DNA of 64,000 bases from CAYWXV01 sp964462535 (GTDB lineage: Bacteria; Bacteroidota; Ignavibacteria; OLB7). A model generated the notes under the pieces. That model was not told where the DNA came from. It searched no databases and saw only the letters and a program-made list of their open reading frames with translations. The stretch covers positions 124,001 through 188,000 of the forward strand of contig CAYWXV010000002.1 of the NCBI GenBank assembly GCA_964462535.1, written 5' to 3'. The first letter of the stretch is position 1; every line of letters begins with the position of its first letter. Position numbers and translations under genes: made by a program. Of this stretch, positions 17,393 to 26,491 are shown one piece after another.

Positions 17393-18994
17393 TTATGGTC
17401 CTAGGAACGCCTTTGCCGCCCCCTCGCGCAAACCAACGATCAGTGTACCTAGAGAACCCTGAGCACTTTCAAACAGGGGCCCAAAGACGTTGGGAAGACC
17501 TGAGACGAGAGTAATCCCTCCAAGCGAGAAGAGAATGAGGCGGGGAACAATCCCGAAGTGCGGCTTAATTGTCTCCACGGAAGGCTTGTCAAGATACATC
17601 ACCTTGAGAACGCGGAGGTAGTAGTAGAGGGCGATCACAGAGTTTACTGCAACGGCTATGGCCAACCACAGGTAGTCACGAGGACCATCGATGATTGCGA
17701 CAAACAGGAAGAACTTTGCCGCGAATCCCCCGGTAGGTGGTATTCCCACCAGGGCCATCATGAGAATGCCGACAACGACTCCCACTGCCGGCATCGATGG
17801 CCCAAGCCCTTTGTAATCCTCGAGCTCCTCGCTCCCGACTTGCTCGGACATTATCTGCACGGCGAAGAACGCACCCAGGTTCATCACCAGATAGATCCCC
17901 ATGTAAATCATCATAGCGGCGACGCCGTAACGCGTTCCAAGCGCAACGCCGGCGATCATATAGCCGGCATGAGCTATGGAGGAATAGGCAAGAAGACGCT
18001 TGAGATTGCTCTGACCGAGCGCCGCCAGATTCCCGATCGTCATCGTCGCAACAGCCACCCAACCAAGAACGACCCCCCAATCGAAACCATTCAGTTGTGG
18101 ATAGGCCGTGACGACAAGTCGTGCGAGAAGAGCAAACGCGCCTGCCTTTGATGCGACCGACAGGTAGGCGGTCATGGTTATCGGTCCCCCTTCGTACACG
18201 TCCGGCGTCCAGGCGTGGAACGGAACTGCGGAAAGCTTATACCCGATCCCAGCAAGAATCATCACACTTGACAGTACGAACGGCGCCGCTGGTATGCTGC
18301 TGACATTTCTTGCTCCAAGAACTCCCGCTATCTCCATGAAGTTGGTGGTGCCGATCAACCCGTACATCAGTGATATTCCAAACAGCATCGCACCGGAAGC
18401 GACGCCGCCATAGATAACGTACTTCATCGAGGCCTCGCCCGAACGCTCGATCCCTTTTGTAACTCCAACGATGGCGTAGGACGAGAGCGAAGCGATTTCT
18501 ATCGCAAGGTAGGCCAGGAGCAAATCATTCGCTGAGGCCATCAGGAAGAGACCGACCGTCATTCCGATGAGGAGCGTATAGTACTCCCCGAGACGCGGAC
18601 GTCCCTCCGTATCGAGCTCTCGGGAGAAGATTGAGAAGAGCGACACGAGGACTCCTGCGGCGGCGATGACAACTTTGAAGAAGACGGCAAAATCGTCCAC
18701 CACCGTCATGCCGTTCCCAGCTCCGTGTCTCTCGGCAGGGAAAAACCAATCTCCGTGGAACGGGTTGGCACCCAATGCAAAAAGACTGATTGAACCGGTC
18801 GGATCGGGAGCAATACGAAGCACGGAAGCGAGCCCCGCAAGCGCAAATCCAGTTAGTGCCAGCCAGCCCATCCCTCGTCGCGACCCCTTGACCGTGGCGT
18901 CAATCAGGAGTGCGATCACGAAGAAAAGAATCAGCACTCCTTCCGGAAGGAGCCCGAAGATCCCGAGGACGAGTGCGGACGAATCTGTATGCAT
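17393..18994 (-). CDS. nuoN: NADH-quinone oxidoreductase subunit N
   Basis: 533 residues, about 14 TM helices, one of the three antiporter-like proton-pumping subunits of complex I. The TM5 glutamate is in AIEIASLSSYAIVGV. The TM7 lysine is in IGYKLSAVPFHAWTPDVYEGG. The length is normal or slightly long. It lies 45 nt after nuoM, in the canonical K-L-M-N order. Confidence 0.96.
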   Translation of the reverse strand: MHTDSSALVLGIFGLLPEGVLILFFVIALLIDATVKGSRRGMGWLALTGFALAGLASVLRIAPDPTGSISLFALGANPFHGDWFFPAERHGAGNGMTVVDDFAVFFKVVIAAAGVLVSLFSIFSRELDTEGRPRLGEYYTLLIGMTVGLFLMASANDLLLAYLAIEIASLSSYAIVGVTKGIERSGEASMKYVIYGGVASGAMLFGISLMYGLIGTTNFMEIAGVLGARNVSSIPAAPFVLSSVMILAGIGYKLSAVPFHAWTPDVYEGGPITMTAYLSVASKAGAFALLARLVVTAYPQLNGFDWGVVLGWVAVATMTIGNLAALGQSNLKRLLAYSSIAHAGYMIAGVALGTRYGVAAMMIYMGIYLVMNLGAFFAVQIMSEQVGSEELEDYKGLGPSMPAVGVVVGILMMALVGIPPTGGFAAKFFLFVAIIDGPRDYLWLAIAVAVNSVIALYYYLRVLKVMYLDKPSVETIKPHFGIVPRLILFSLGGITLVSGLPNVFGPLFESAQGSLGTLIVGLREGAAKAFLGP

Positions 18995-19039
18995 TGCGGA
19001 CTGCTTGGAGTTCGATCGTGCGACGAGGGACGAGAAGGA

Positions 19040-20653
19040 CTACGGGAGCCAGGCCTGAGATGTCGCCGTTGCGGTGCGCGATAGGAACTGTGCCAATTGG
19101 TTGACACTTCCGTTCATCATGGTCAAGACCGGCGCGGGCCAGATTCCCAACGCAATGACTATGGCCGCAAGAGGCGCCAGGGTGAGCCACTCACGTGCTG
19201 TCAGGTCTGGGAGCTTCCCCTCCCACTCTGCGGTGCGAAGGCGCCCCAGGAAGACACGCTGCAGCAGCCACAGCATATAGGCGGCGCCAAGGACCACACC
19301 CAGAAGTGAGAGAATCGTCCAAAGACGAATTGTCTCGTTTCGGAAGGCACCCAGGAAAACGAACGACTCGCTCCACCATCCGGCCAGTCCCGGCAGACCA
19401 AGCGCGGCAAACGACGCTATCGTCGTAATAAGGAAGTAGCCAGGCATCAATGTCGAAAGGCCTCCGAAGCGGGCAATCGTACGATCGTGAACGCGGTCGT
19501 AGACCACGCCGACGATAAGGAATAGCATTGCGGTGATGGTTCCGTGCGTGAACATTTGGAACACGGCCCCGGAGACGCCCACAGTGTTGAGGGACGCGAT
19601 TCCTAATAGCACGTACCCCATGTGCGACACCGATGAATAGGCGATCAGCTTCTTCATGTCGCTCTGCGCCATAGCACACAGGGCACCGTAGACGATGCCA
19701 ATGAAACCAATGATGGCGATGCCCTCAGTCACGGTCTCCATTGTTGTGACGTCGGGGAACATCGCGCAACAGACCCGCAAAATGCCGTACGTGCCGAGCT
19801 TCAGTAGAATACCGGCAAGTATGACGCTGATCGCCGTGGGCGCCTCAACGTGCGCGTCCGGCAACCACGTGTGGAACGGGAACGTCGGTACTTTGATGGC
19901 AAAGCCGACAAAGAGCGCAACAAACGCCCACACGCGGAGATCTGTTACGCCCCATCCTCCGGCGGTCTTAGGGGCGAGGATTGCTCCTGGGATATAGTTG
20001 GAGGGGTTCATAAGGGCAACCATGTCAAATGTATGCCCACCGGCCACGTTCGAGCTGAAGTAGAGACCAATGATGGCCAGCAGTATGAAGACCGATCCGA
20101 CCAGCGTGTAGAGGAAGAACTTTATTGCTGCATACTCTCGTCGAGGCCCACCCCAGATGCCGATGAGGAAATACATCGGTAGCAGCATCAATTCCCAGAA
20201 AACAAAGAAGAGGAAGAAGTCGAGTGAGACAAATGCCCCGATGACACCAGTGTTTAAGAGCAGCAGAAGTGCGAAATAGCCCTTCTGATTCTTGTCAATC
20301 GACCACGAACTCACGGTCGCAACGACGGTAACGATCGTTGTGAGCAGGACCATCGGCATCGACAGCCCGTCGACCCCCATGTAGAAGTCGATGTGCACGT
20401 TTCCGATCGCGCTGGCGGGTATGTCAAGCCAGACAGCGCGTGTCACGAACTGAAAACCGGTCGGATCGTTAACGCCACCAAGATGCGCGTCGAACGAACC
20501 CCACAGGAGGAGAGATATCGCTACCTGTACCACCGCTGTAACGAGCGCCGTCCACCTGATGGCACTGACTGATTGCCGCGGAATGATGAGCACGATCACC
20601 ATAGCCGCTAGCGGGAGTAGAGTCAGCAGTACGAGAAGTTGACTATTGTCCAT
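19040..20653 (-). CDS. nuoM: NADH-quinone oxidoreductase subunit M
   Basis: 537 residues, polytopic antiporter-like subunit of complex I. The conserved glutamate is in FFVFWELMLLPMYFLIG and the lysine in FAIKVPTFPFHTWLPDAHVEAP, followed by LLKLGTYGILR. SGAVFQMFTHG and the later KK.IAYSSVSHMG are typical of NuoM. The start lies 7 nt after the nuoL stop. Confidence 0.97.
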   Translation of the reverse strand: MDNSQLLVLLTLLPLAAMVIVLIIPRQSVSAIRWTALVTAVVQVAISLLLWGSFDAHLGGVNDPTGFQFVTRAVWLDIPASAIGNVHIDFYMGVDGLSMPMVLLTTIVTVVATVSSWSIDKNQKGYFALLLLLNTGVIGAFVSLDFFLFFVFWELMLLPMYFLIGIWGGPRREYAAIKFFLYTLVGSVFILLAIIGLYFSSNVAGGHTFDMVALMNPSNYIPGAILAPKTAGGWGVTDLRVWAFVALFVGFAIKVPTFPFHTWLPDAHVEAPTAISVILAGILLKLGTYGILRVCCAMFPDVTTMETVTEGIAIIGFIGIVYGALCAMAQSDMKKLIAYSSVSHMGYVLLGIASLNTVGVSGAVFQMFTHGTITAMLFLIVGVVYDRVHDRTIARFGGLSTLMPGYFLITTIASFAALGLPGLAGWWSESFVFLGAFRNETIRLWTILSLLGVVLGAAYMLWLLQRVFLGRLRTAEWEGKLPDLTAREWLTLAPLAAIVIALGIWPAPVLTMMNGSVNQLAQFLSRTATATSQAWLP

Positions 20654-20660
20654 CGTGTTC

Positions 20661-22886
20661 CTATCTCACGAAGAGTGTCAGGAAGAAGAGCGCTGCAACG
20701 CCGACGATCACGTACAGGAGGTAGACCTGGACCCTCCCTGTTTGCAGCGTGCGAAACACCAACCCAAAGAACTGCGCTCCACCCGCAACGCCGTTGACGA
20801 GTCCATCAACAACAATGCGATCGAAGGCACCCGAAAATCGACCCCACCATTCGCCAAGCCATCCGACTCCGTTCACGACACCATCCACGACGTTTCGATC
20901 GAACCAGGCAGCGGTGCGCGACATGAGCATCGTAAACGCCACTGGGAAAACCCGCTCGTACAATTCGTCCTGATACCAACGCCGATTGAGAAATCGCCGT
21001 ATGCCGCGTAGCTCCTCCCACTCCCTATCGGACGCGGGGCGGTTCCTGCCATAGAACCGCCATGCGACCACGATTCCGAGCCCGGCAACGAGCAGCGAAA
21101 GCAAAGCGGGCAATCCCAGAACGTGTGGGATACCACTTGTATGGAGCGCGTGCAATTCTTCTTCAAGAAGTACGGCAAATACCTTGCCGCCTTCGGGTGG
21201 GACGGCGGAAAACGAAGCCGGGACCACCGAAACGGGCTCAACGAGCCATGACGCCATGAACCATCCCCGGCCCGGGTCGATCGGATTTGGACCGAATGGA
21301 ATCCACAGTGACAGGAGAGCGAGAAGAATGAGCGGAGCGGTCATGACCGCGGGGTTCTCGTGCACGTGGCCGGCCAGATCGGGTCTGCGGGGAGAGCCGC
21401 CAAACGTGAGGAAGAGCATCCGAAACATGTAGAATGCTGTCATCCCCGCGACAAGAAAACCGACAATTGCCACTGCGTCCGCCACAAGCGAACCAGTCAC
21501 GTTTCCAAAAGCCCATGCTCCGGCCAGTATCTCGTCCTTCGACATGAACCCACTGAAGAGCGGAACACCCGATATGGCCAGGGTCGCTACGAGTGCTGTA
21601 CGAAAGGTCCAGGGTAACGCCCCGCGTAGCCCCCCCATGTTCCTCATGTCTTGTGGATCGGCATGATGATCCCCCGCATGCCCCATCGCGTGATGCATGG
21701 CGTGAATAACCGAACCGGCACCAAGAAAGAGGCAGGCCTTGAAGGCCGCGTGGGTGACCAGGTGAAACACTGCCGCCTTCCACGAACCTACGCCGAGTGC
21801 GAGAATCATATAGCCGAGCTGACTCACCGTTGAGAAGGCCAGGACCTTCTTGATATCCCACTGAACAAGGGCAATGGTGGCTGCGACCAGGGCCGTAACG
21901 GCTCCCACCACAGCGATCGTCATCATCGCCGAACCAGTCAGAAGCGGATAAATGCGCGCTGTCAGGTAGACTCCCGCAGCAACCATTGTTGCGGCGTGAA
22001 TCAGGGCCGACACCGGTGTGGGACCCTCCATTGCATCTGGGAGCCAGACGTTCAACGGAACTTGGGCCGACTTCCCAACGGCTCCACAGAAGAGGAGAAT
22101 CCCGGCAGCCGTCAACCATGCCTCGCTACCGAACGGAAGATTGCCCGCAGCGATCTCTCTAAAGATGGTAGTGAGTTCGAACGACCCGTAGGCTGCATAG
22201 AGGAGCATTATGCCTGCGAACATTCCAATGTCGCCGACGCGGTTCACAATGAATGCTTTGCGGCTCGCCTTCTGCGGCTCATCCCGCTCGTGCCAGAAAC
22301 CGATCAACAAATAACTCGACACACCAACCAGCTCCCAGAAGATGTAAATCATCAACAGGTTGTTGGCCAGCACGATGCCGAGCATTGAAAACGTGAAGAG
22401 TCCGAGGAATGCGTAGTACCTATTGAACCGTCCAGCGTGCATCCCCGGCGACCTCATATACTCGCTTGAGAAGAGGTGAACCAGGAACGAGATGAGCGTC
22501 ACAACCACAAGCATCGTGGCCGCAAGACGGTCGTTCAACACACCTAGGCTGACCGAGTAGCCATGCCCAATTGTACTGGTGGCTATGTCTCCGAAATCGA
22601 ACCAGGTGGCCGACGACTCCGTCAATCGATCTGCGGGCGTCTGAAACGCAACCACGATCGCCAGGATGAGTGCGAAACCCATAAGTGCACTCGAAATCCA
22701 TGTAAGGCGGTACGACTTTGTCTGCTGCGAATCTGCCCATTCTGGCGGCGTCACGTCGATCGCTCCGTGCCCGGGCGTTTCTGCCAGCGCGTATCGTTTA
22801 AGGGCCGGCGCGACAAGCATCTGGATCAGAAATCCGACCAGTGGAATAGCAAGGATGGCAAGCGAGAGTAGCAGAGGGGTTTGCAT
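20661..22886 (-). CDS. nuoL: NADH-quinone oxidoreductase subunit L
   Basis: 741 residues from the ATG at 22884-22886 (MQTPLLLSLAILAIPLVG). The open frame extends upstream into nuoK but without NuoL character. Key residues are the TM5 Glu in FWELVGVSSYLLIGFW and the TM7 Lys in VGKSAQVPLNVWLPDAMEGP. The C-terminus carries the long extra helix region (FLNRRWYQDELYERVFP) that forms the lateral arm. It lies 4 nt after nuoK. Confidence 0.97.
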   Translation of the reverse strand: MQTPLLLSLAILAIPLVGFLIQMLVAPALKRYALAETPGHGAIDVTPPEWADSQQTKSYRLTWISSALMGFALILAIVVAFQTPADRLTESSATWFDFGDIATSTIGHGYSVSLGVLNDRLAATMLVVVTLISFLVHLFSSEYMRSPGMHAGRFNRYYAFLGLFTFSMLGIVLANNLLMIYIFWELVGVSSYLLIGFWHERDEPQKASRKAFIVNRVGDIGMFAGIMLLYAAYGSFELTTIFREIAAGNLPFGSEAWLTAAGILLFCGAVGKSAQVPLNVWLPDAMEGPTPVSALIHAATMVAAGVYLTARIYPLLTGSAMMTIAVVGAVTALVAATIALVQWDIKKVLAFSTVSQLGYMILALGVGSWKAAVFHLVTHAAFKACLFLGAGSVIHAMHHAMGHAGDHHADPQDMRNMGGLRGALPWTFRTALVATLAISGVPLFSGFMSKDEILAGAWAFGNVTGSLVADAVAIVGFLVAGMTAFYMFRMLFLTFGGSPRRPDLAGHVHENPAVMTAPLILLALLSLWIPFGPNPIDPGRGWFMASWLVEPVSVVPASFSAVPPEGGKVFAVLLEEELHALHTSGIPHVLGLPALLSLLVAGLGIVVAWRFYGRNRPASDREWEELRGIRRFLNRRWYQDELYERVFPVAFTMLMSRTAAWFDRNVVDGVVNGVGWLGEWWGRFSGAFDRIVVDGLVNGVAGGAQFFGLVFRTLQTGRVQVYLLYVIVGVAALFFLTLFVR

Positions 22887-22890
22887 GCGG

Positions 22891-23235
22891 TCAGTCGCGG
22901 AGTCGATCAGCCTGGTCCAGGTCGATCGTATGAAGACGTCTGTAGAGTTGCAGGACAATGGCGAGCGCGACTGCCGCCTCGCACGCCGCCAGCACAATCA
23001 CAAATATTGCGGCAACCTGACCCGACATAACCAACGATGCCGAAGGTGCGCCGTACGGCCAGTGATTGAAGCGGCTGAAGGCCACGAAATTGACGTTGGC
23101 GGCATTTAGAATCAGCTCGATTCCCATCAATACCATGACGCCATTACGACGCACGACGACACAGTAAAGACCCGCAGCAAATAGGAATGCTGCGATCGTC
23201 AGAAAATGCGGAAGGCCGATTGGTGTGAGTTGCAT
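22891..23235 (-). CDS. nuoK: NADH-quinone oxidoreductase subunit K
   Basis: 114 residues with three TM helices. Conserved glutamates of the proton path are in MGIELILNAANVNFVAF and in AACEAAVALAIVLQLYR. It is slightly longer than the usual 100 or so, through the C-terminal tail HTIDLDQADRLRD. It follows an unrelated lipoprotein gene by 8 nt instead of nuoJ. Confidence 0.96.
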   Translation of the reverse strand: MQLTPIGLPHFLTIAAFLFAAGLYCVVVRRNGVMVLMGIELILNAANVNFVAFSRFNHWPYGAPSASLVMSGQVAAIFVIVLAACEAAVALAIVLQLYRRLHTIDLDQADRLRD

Positions 23236-23243
23236 TGTTCGCG

Positions 23244-24563
23244 CTACCGTACGGGAGATGTGGATTGCACCCAGCGCACATTCCCATCAAATACCGCCGT
23301 GAGACTGGACGAGGACGCATTGTACGCCTGATCTCCCGAACCTTCGTCAAATCCCCAGCATGCTACCAGACCCGGAACAGCAGCAGCGATATGCGTCTTG
23401 TTCCCAGAGCCGATCTCCAATTGGGTTCGCGCGACCGACCAGAGCCTGAGCTCGTCAATCTGTCCAGCGAAGTAGTCGGCCGACGTCCGGGATCCGATGT
23501 ACACCGCCTCACTCCTGAGGAGAACAGAAGTTTTCAGCGTCGCTGACTTGTCAAGCTGCCCGTTCACGTAGATCCTCATTTGATTCGTCGAGCGGTCAAC
23601 GACGCCCGCAACGTGTGTCCAACTACCAGTCGGCACGACATACGTCGACGTTATGTCGTTGGCCGGCGTCTGTGGGAGTGCCGGGCCGTTGACAATGAAC
23701 CGGAAATGACCATCGTCAATGCCCAATACGTAGTCGTTCCGAGTGTTGTCATCACCTTTTGCCACGATCCATCGAAAACGCGACACATCTGCGGGGCGGA
23801 CCCACGCTTCGACGGTCAGGTTACCGCTACTCAAATTCAATTCGTCGCTAGGGCTCACGACAAGACGCGACGCGGCGTCGAACTCGACGGCATATGGGAT
23901 TTTGCACTCAAACGACCAAACCGGTCCCGTCGTCGACTTACCGAACGGATCCTTGGCAACTACCTGCCAGTAGTACTTCTTGCCGGTCTCCAGTCCTTGC
24001 AACGAGTAACTACGATTCGCGAGTCCCGATCCAATGGTCACGGTGGGTGGGTTCTGCGTTCCCAGCCGGATGTCAAAGACCAATGGGTCCCCGTCCGGAT
24101 CCACACACGACCAGCCAAAATCAACCGACGAACCGATCACGGTTGAACCCTCCGTGGGTACCGGATCTGATGGGGATCCAGGGGGTCTGTCCGCGGAGAG
24201 TGAATCCAGTAGTACAATCGTAGCCTCTGTTGACTCTCCCGCACGTACTTGCACGTCCACGCTCTTCCCGGGATAACCCGCCTTGGATACGTGTATCTGA
24301 TATATTCCGGGATCCAGCGCCTTGAATGCAAATCTGCCCGCCCCGTCCGTTGCTGTCGACTTCGTCGGTGGGGTCGTTGTCAATTGTACTCCGGCAACGG
24401 CCGATCCCGTTGTCCCGTCTGTCACCGATCCCACTATGTCGCCAGTGGTAGGAGATACGGAGTCGCTCCCACACGAGGAGAGGGCCGCCGCCGCTAACGC
24501 GGCTATTGCGGCACGCGCCACCCCATGCACTAACCGCGCGCGAATAAGGGCAATGTTTCGCAT
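23244..24563 (-). CDS. Multidomain lipoprotein (carboxypeptidase-regulatory, FN3-like and LamG/ConA-like domains) inside the nuo cluster
   Basis: 439 residues from the ATG at 24561-24563; a GTG three codons upstream is possible. The signal peptide ends in lipobox ALSSC. Residues 35-115 form a CarboxypepD_reg-like fold (IVGSVTDGTTGSAVAGVQL, AGRFAFKALDPGIYQI). Residues 125-215 are fibronectin-III-like (YYWQVVAKDPFGKST). From 220 on there is a LamG/concanavalin-like lectin domain (NLTVEAWVRPADVSRF, WTHVAGVVDRSTNQMRIYVNGQ, YFAGQIDELRLW). It is a surface or periplasmic binding protein; the ligand is unknown. It separates nuoJ (74 nt away) from nuoK (8 nt away) and must share their transcript. No role in complex I is known for such a protein. 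Confidence 0.85.
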   Translation of the reverse strand: MRNIALIRARLVHGVARAAIAALAAAALSSCGSDSVSPTTGDIVGSVTDGTTGSAVAGVQLTTTPPTKSTATDGAGRFAFKALDPGIYQIHVSKAGYPGKSVDVQVRAGESTEATIVLLDSLSADRPPGSPSDPVPTEGSTVIGSSVDFGWSCVDPDGDPLVFDIRLGTQNPPTVTIGSGLANRSYSLQGLETGKKYYWQVVAKDPFGKSTTGPVWSFECKIPYAVEFDAASRLVVSPSDELNLSSGNLTVEAWVRPADVSRFRWIVAKGDDNTRNDYVLGIDDGHFRFIVNGPALPQTPANDITSTYVVPTGSWTHVAGVVDRSTNQMRIYVNGQLDKSATLKTSVLLRSEAVYIGSRTSADYFAGQIDELRLWSVARTQLEIGSGNKTHIAAAVPGLVACWGFDEGSGDQAYNASSSSLTAVFDGNVRWVQSTSPVR

Positions 24564-24637
24564 GGTTCTCACGTAGATTTCGTCGGCAGAGAGGAAGTCG
24601 GGCTCGTGCCACGTAATTGGGCTCTTTCTTGGTACGC

Positions 24638-25144
24638 CTACCGCTCTCCTCGCGAAATCATCGCTGCGCCAACGAGCGCGACGAGAATCGCGACCGACGA
24701 TACGATGAATAACAAGGCGTAGTCACCGACGAGAAGCGCCCCCAGCGTTGACGTTGTCCCGTTGACGTTGCCACCGGCTGAAATTGGTGACGACGTCCTC
24801 CATGTCGGGGCTCCCCAAATAATCTGAACGAGCACCGCGAACAGTGCCGTTGCACCAAACACCCCACCCATGAGCCGCCCCAATGAGGGTCGCTCCTCCG
24901 CGAGGTGATCAATCCCGGCGGTCAGCATCATGCCAAAGAGGAAGAGAACCAGAATGCCGCCGACGTAGATCATCAGTTGGGAAACTCCCAGGAAGTCAGC
25001 ACCCAGGAGCACGAAGAGGCCGGCCACACCAAAGAGCGTAAACAGGAGCGCGAAAGCCGCGTGCGCAACGCGCCGACTCCCCACAACAACAACGGTGGAT
25101 GAAATCGTAATGAAGGCGAATATGTAAAAGACGATGTCGTACAT
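24638..25144 (-). CDS. nuoJ: NADH-quinone oxidoreductase subunit J
   Basis: 168 residues, five TM helices. The TM3 pi-bulge segment is seen as DFLGVSQLMIYVGGILVLFLF. The extracytoplasmic loop (TWRTSSPISAGGNVNG) is of normal size. It follows nuoI by 26 nt and is separated from nuoK by the lipoprotein gene. Confidence 0.95.
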   Translation of the reverse strand: MYDIVFYIFAFITISSTVVVVGSRRVAHAAFALLFTLFGVAGLFVLLGADFLGVSQLMIYVGGILVLFLFGMMLTAGIDHLAEERPSLGRLMGGVFGATALFAVLVQIIWGAPTWRTSSPISAGGNVNGTTSTLGALLVGDYALLFIVSSVAILVALVGAAMISRGER

Positions 25145-25170
25145 AATCAGAGAATCAAGGTCTTGGGGTT

Positions 25171-26421
25171 CTACGACGCACCACCCGCAGATTGCTCTCC
25201 CGCCTCTCGTCGGGCCTTTGCCTCCGCCATTTTGCGTTTCAATTCCGCGATCTTTGCCGCCTTGTCATCGTCATTCAAGTCGGCCGGGGCGTTTGCGGCT
25301 CCCGATTCCATGGTCGGCGACGCTTGTTCCTCCGCTGGCGTCGTGGAATTGGCCGCAGTGGTCGGGTTGCCCCCTTCTCCCGCCTCTCGCCGCGCTTTAG
25401 CTTCGGCCATCTTGCGTTGCAGTTCTGCAATCTTCGCCGACTTATCATCGATGCTACTCTCCGGACTCGAAGACTCCGCCTCTGATCCGCTCTCTGCTCC
25501 CGTAGCGCGTGCATTGTCCGCTTCCCGCCTGGCCTTCGCTTCGGCCATCTTACGTTGCAGATCAGCTATCTTGGCCGCCTTGTCATCAACGCTGACAGCA
25601 CCCTCTGACTGCGGGCTCGCCCCCGTTGAGCCAGCACTATCACCCCCCTCACGGCGCGCCTTTGCCTCCGCCATCTTGCGTTGAATCTCTGCAATCTTCG
25701 CGGCCTTCTGCTCGTCGGTCAGCTTAGTGTCCGGCCCACCGGAATCCTCTGGTCCAGTCGGCGCTGCAGGAGCCTCCCCTCCTGCCCCTTCTCTCCGCGC
25801 CTTCGCCTCCGCCATCTTGCGCTGGATCTCAGCAAGCTTCGCGGCCTTGTCCTCGTCCCCAACGGCCGGTACCGATGCGGGAACCTGCTTCGCTTCAACC
25901 TTGGGTTCGACCGGAGCCGATGGCTTCGTAGTCTTCGTCTCCGCCGCGGCTGCCGTCTCCCTCTTCTGCTCTATCTCCTCGGGAGTCAACGTCACGAAAT
26001 TGTAGATAAGGTCGCGACGCTCGGTTTCGGCGAACTCGAACACATCCGTCATCCAAATGCACTCCGTCGGGCACGGGTAGACACACAGTCCGCAGTAGCA
26101 GCATTTGGCAATGTCGATATCGAACCTGGTTACCCAGAGTGCTTTCTTCTTCCCCTGCGAGGTCATGCCCGGTGTATCGTCGCCCACTGCTTTGACGGTT
26201 TCGATGTCTATACAGTTAACGGGACAGGCTCGCGCGCACTGGTCACAACCAATGCAATCGTCCATATTTACATACAGCCTGTTGCGCGTGCGCTCCGGGA
26301 GTTCAAGTCGCTGGTGGGGATATTGAGTCGTAACTGGTTTCTTCCAGATGTACGGAATCGTCACCCTCAACCCGGCGGTTGTGGTGCGCAGACCTTCCAA
26401 TATCGATTTGAGGGGGTTCAT
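25171..26421 (-). CDS. nuoI: NADH-quinone oxidoreductase subunit I with a long repeat-bearing C-terminal extension
   Basis: 416 residues, more than twice the usual length of NuoI. Residues 1-150 are a normal NuoI: two [4Fe-4S] motifs, CIGCDQCARACP (Cys56, 59, 62, 66) and CCYCGLCVYPCP (Cys107, 110, 113, 117), carrying electrons along the peripheral arm to NuoB. Residues 151-416 are an Ala/Lys/Glu-rich extension with five near-identical 20-residue helical repeats joined by Gly/Ser/Pro/Ala-rich linkers of 22-40 residues. Such an extension is not part of known NuoI structures. It is in frame, its repeats are conserved at the protein level, and the gene is embedded in nuo, so a frameshift artefact is unlikely. 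Confidence 0.93.
   Translation of the reverse strand: MNPLKSILEGLRTTTAGLRVTIPYIWKKPVTTQYPHQRLELPERTRNRLYVNMDDCIGCDQCARACPVNCIDIETVKAVGDDTPGMTSQGKKKALWVTRFDIDIAKCCYCGLCVYPCPTECIWMTDVFEFAETERRDLIYNFVTLTPEEIEQKRETAAAAETKTTKPSAPVEPKVEAKQVPASVPAVGDEDKAAKLAEIQRKMAEAKARREGAGGEAPAAPTGPEDSGGPDTKLTDEQKAAKIAEIQRKMAEAKARREGGDSAGSTGASPQSEGAVSVDDKAAKIADLQRKMAEAKARREADNARATGAESGSEAESSSPESSIDDKSAKIAELQRKMAEAKARREAGEGGNPTTAANSTTPAEEQASPTMESGAANAPADLNDDDKAAKIAELKRKMAEAKARREAGEQSAGGAS
25204..25848 (-). repeat. Five in-frame 60-nt repeats encoding helical units in NuoI
   Basis: Units at 25789-25848, 25648-25707, 25522-25581, 25384-25443 and 25204-25263 encode residues 192-211, 239-258, 281-300, 327-346 and 387-406. 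The consensus is KAAKIAELQRKM then AEAKARRE. Start-to-start spacing is 47, 42, 46 and 60 residues. The DNA copies differ at many third positions while the protein stays nearly fixed. Confidence 0.92.
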
Positions 26422-26491
26422 CTATCCCGTTAGTCCGTTCATATGACGGGTGAAGCGATGCGAACGCTACCTCGGCGCTGCCCTGCCGACC

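Noticed and set aside
23244..24563. T9SS cargo C-terminal domain in the LamG lipoprotein
   Set aside because: The C-terminus does not show the Ig-like sorting-domain pattern with a terminal basic/KVxxxK-type ending, and the protein already carries a lipobox.
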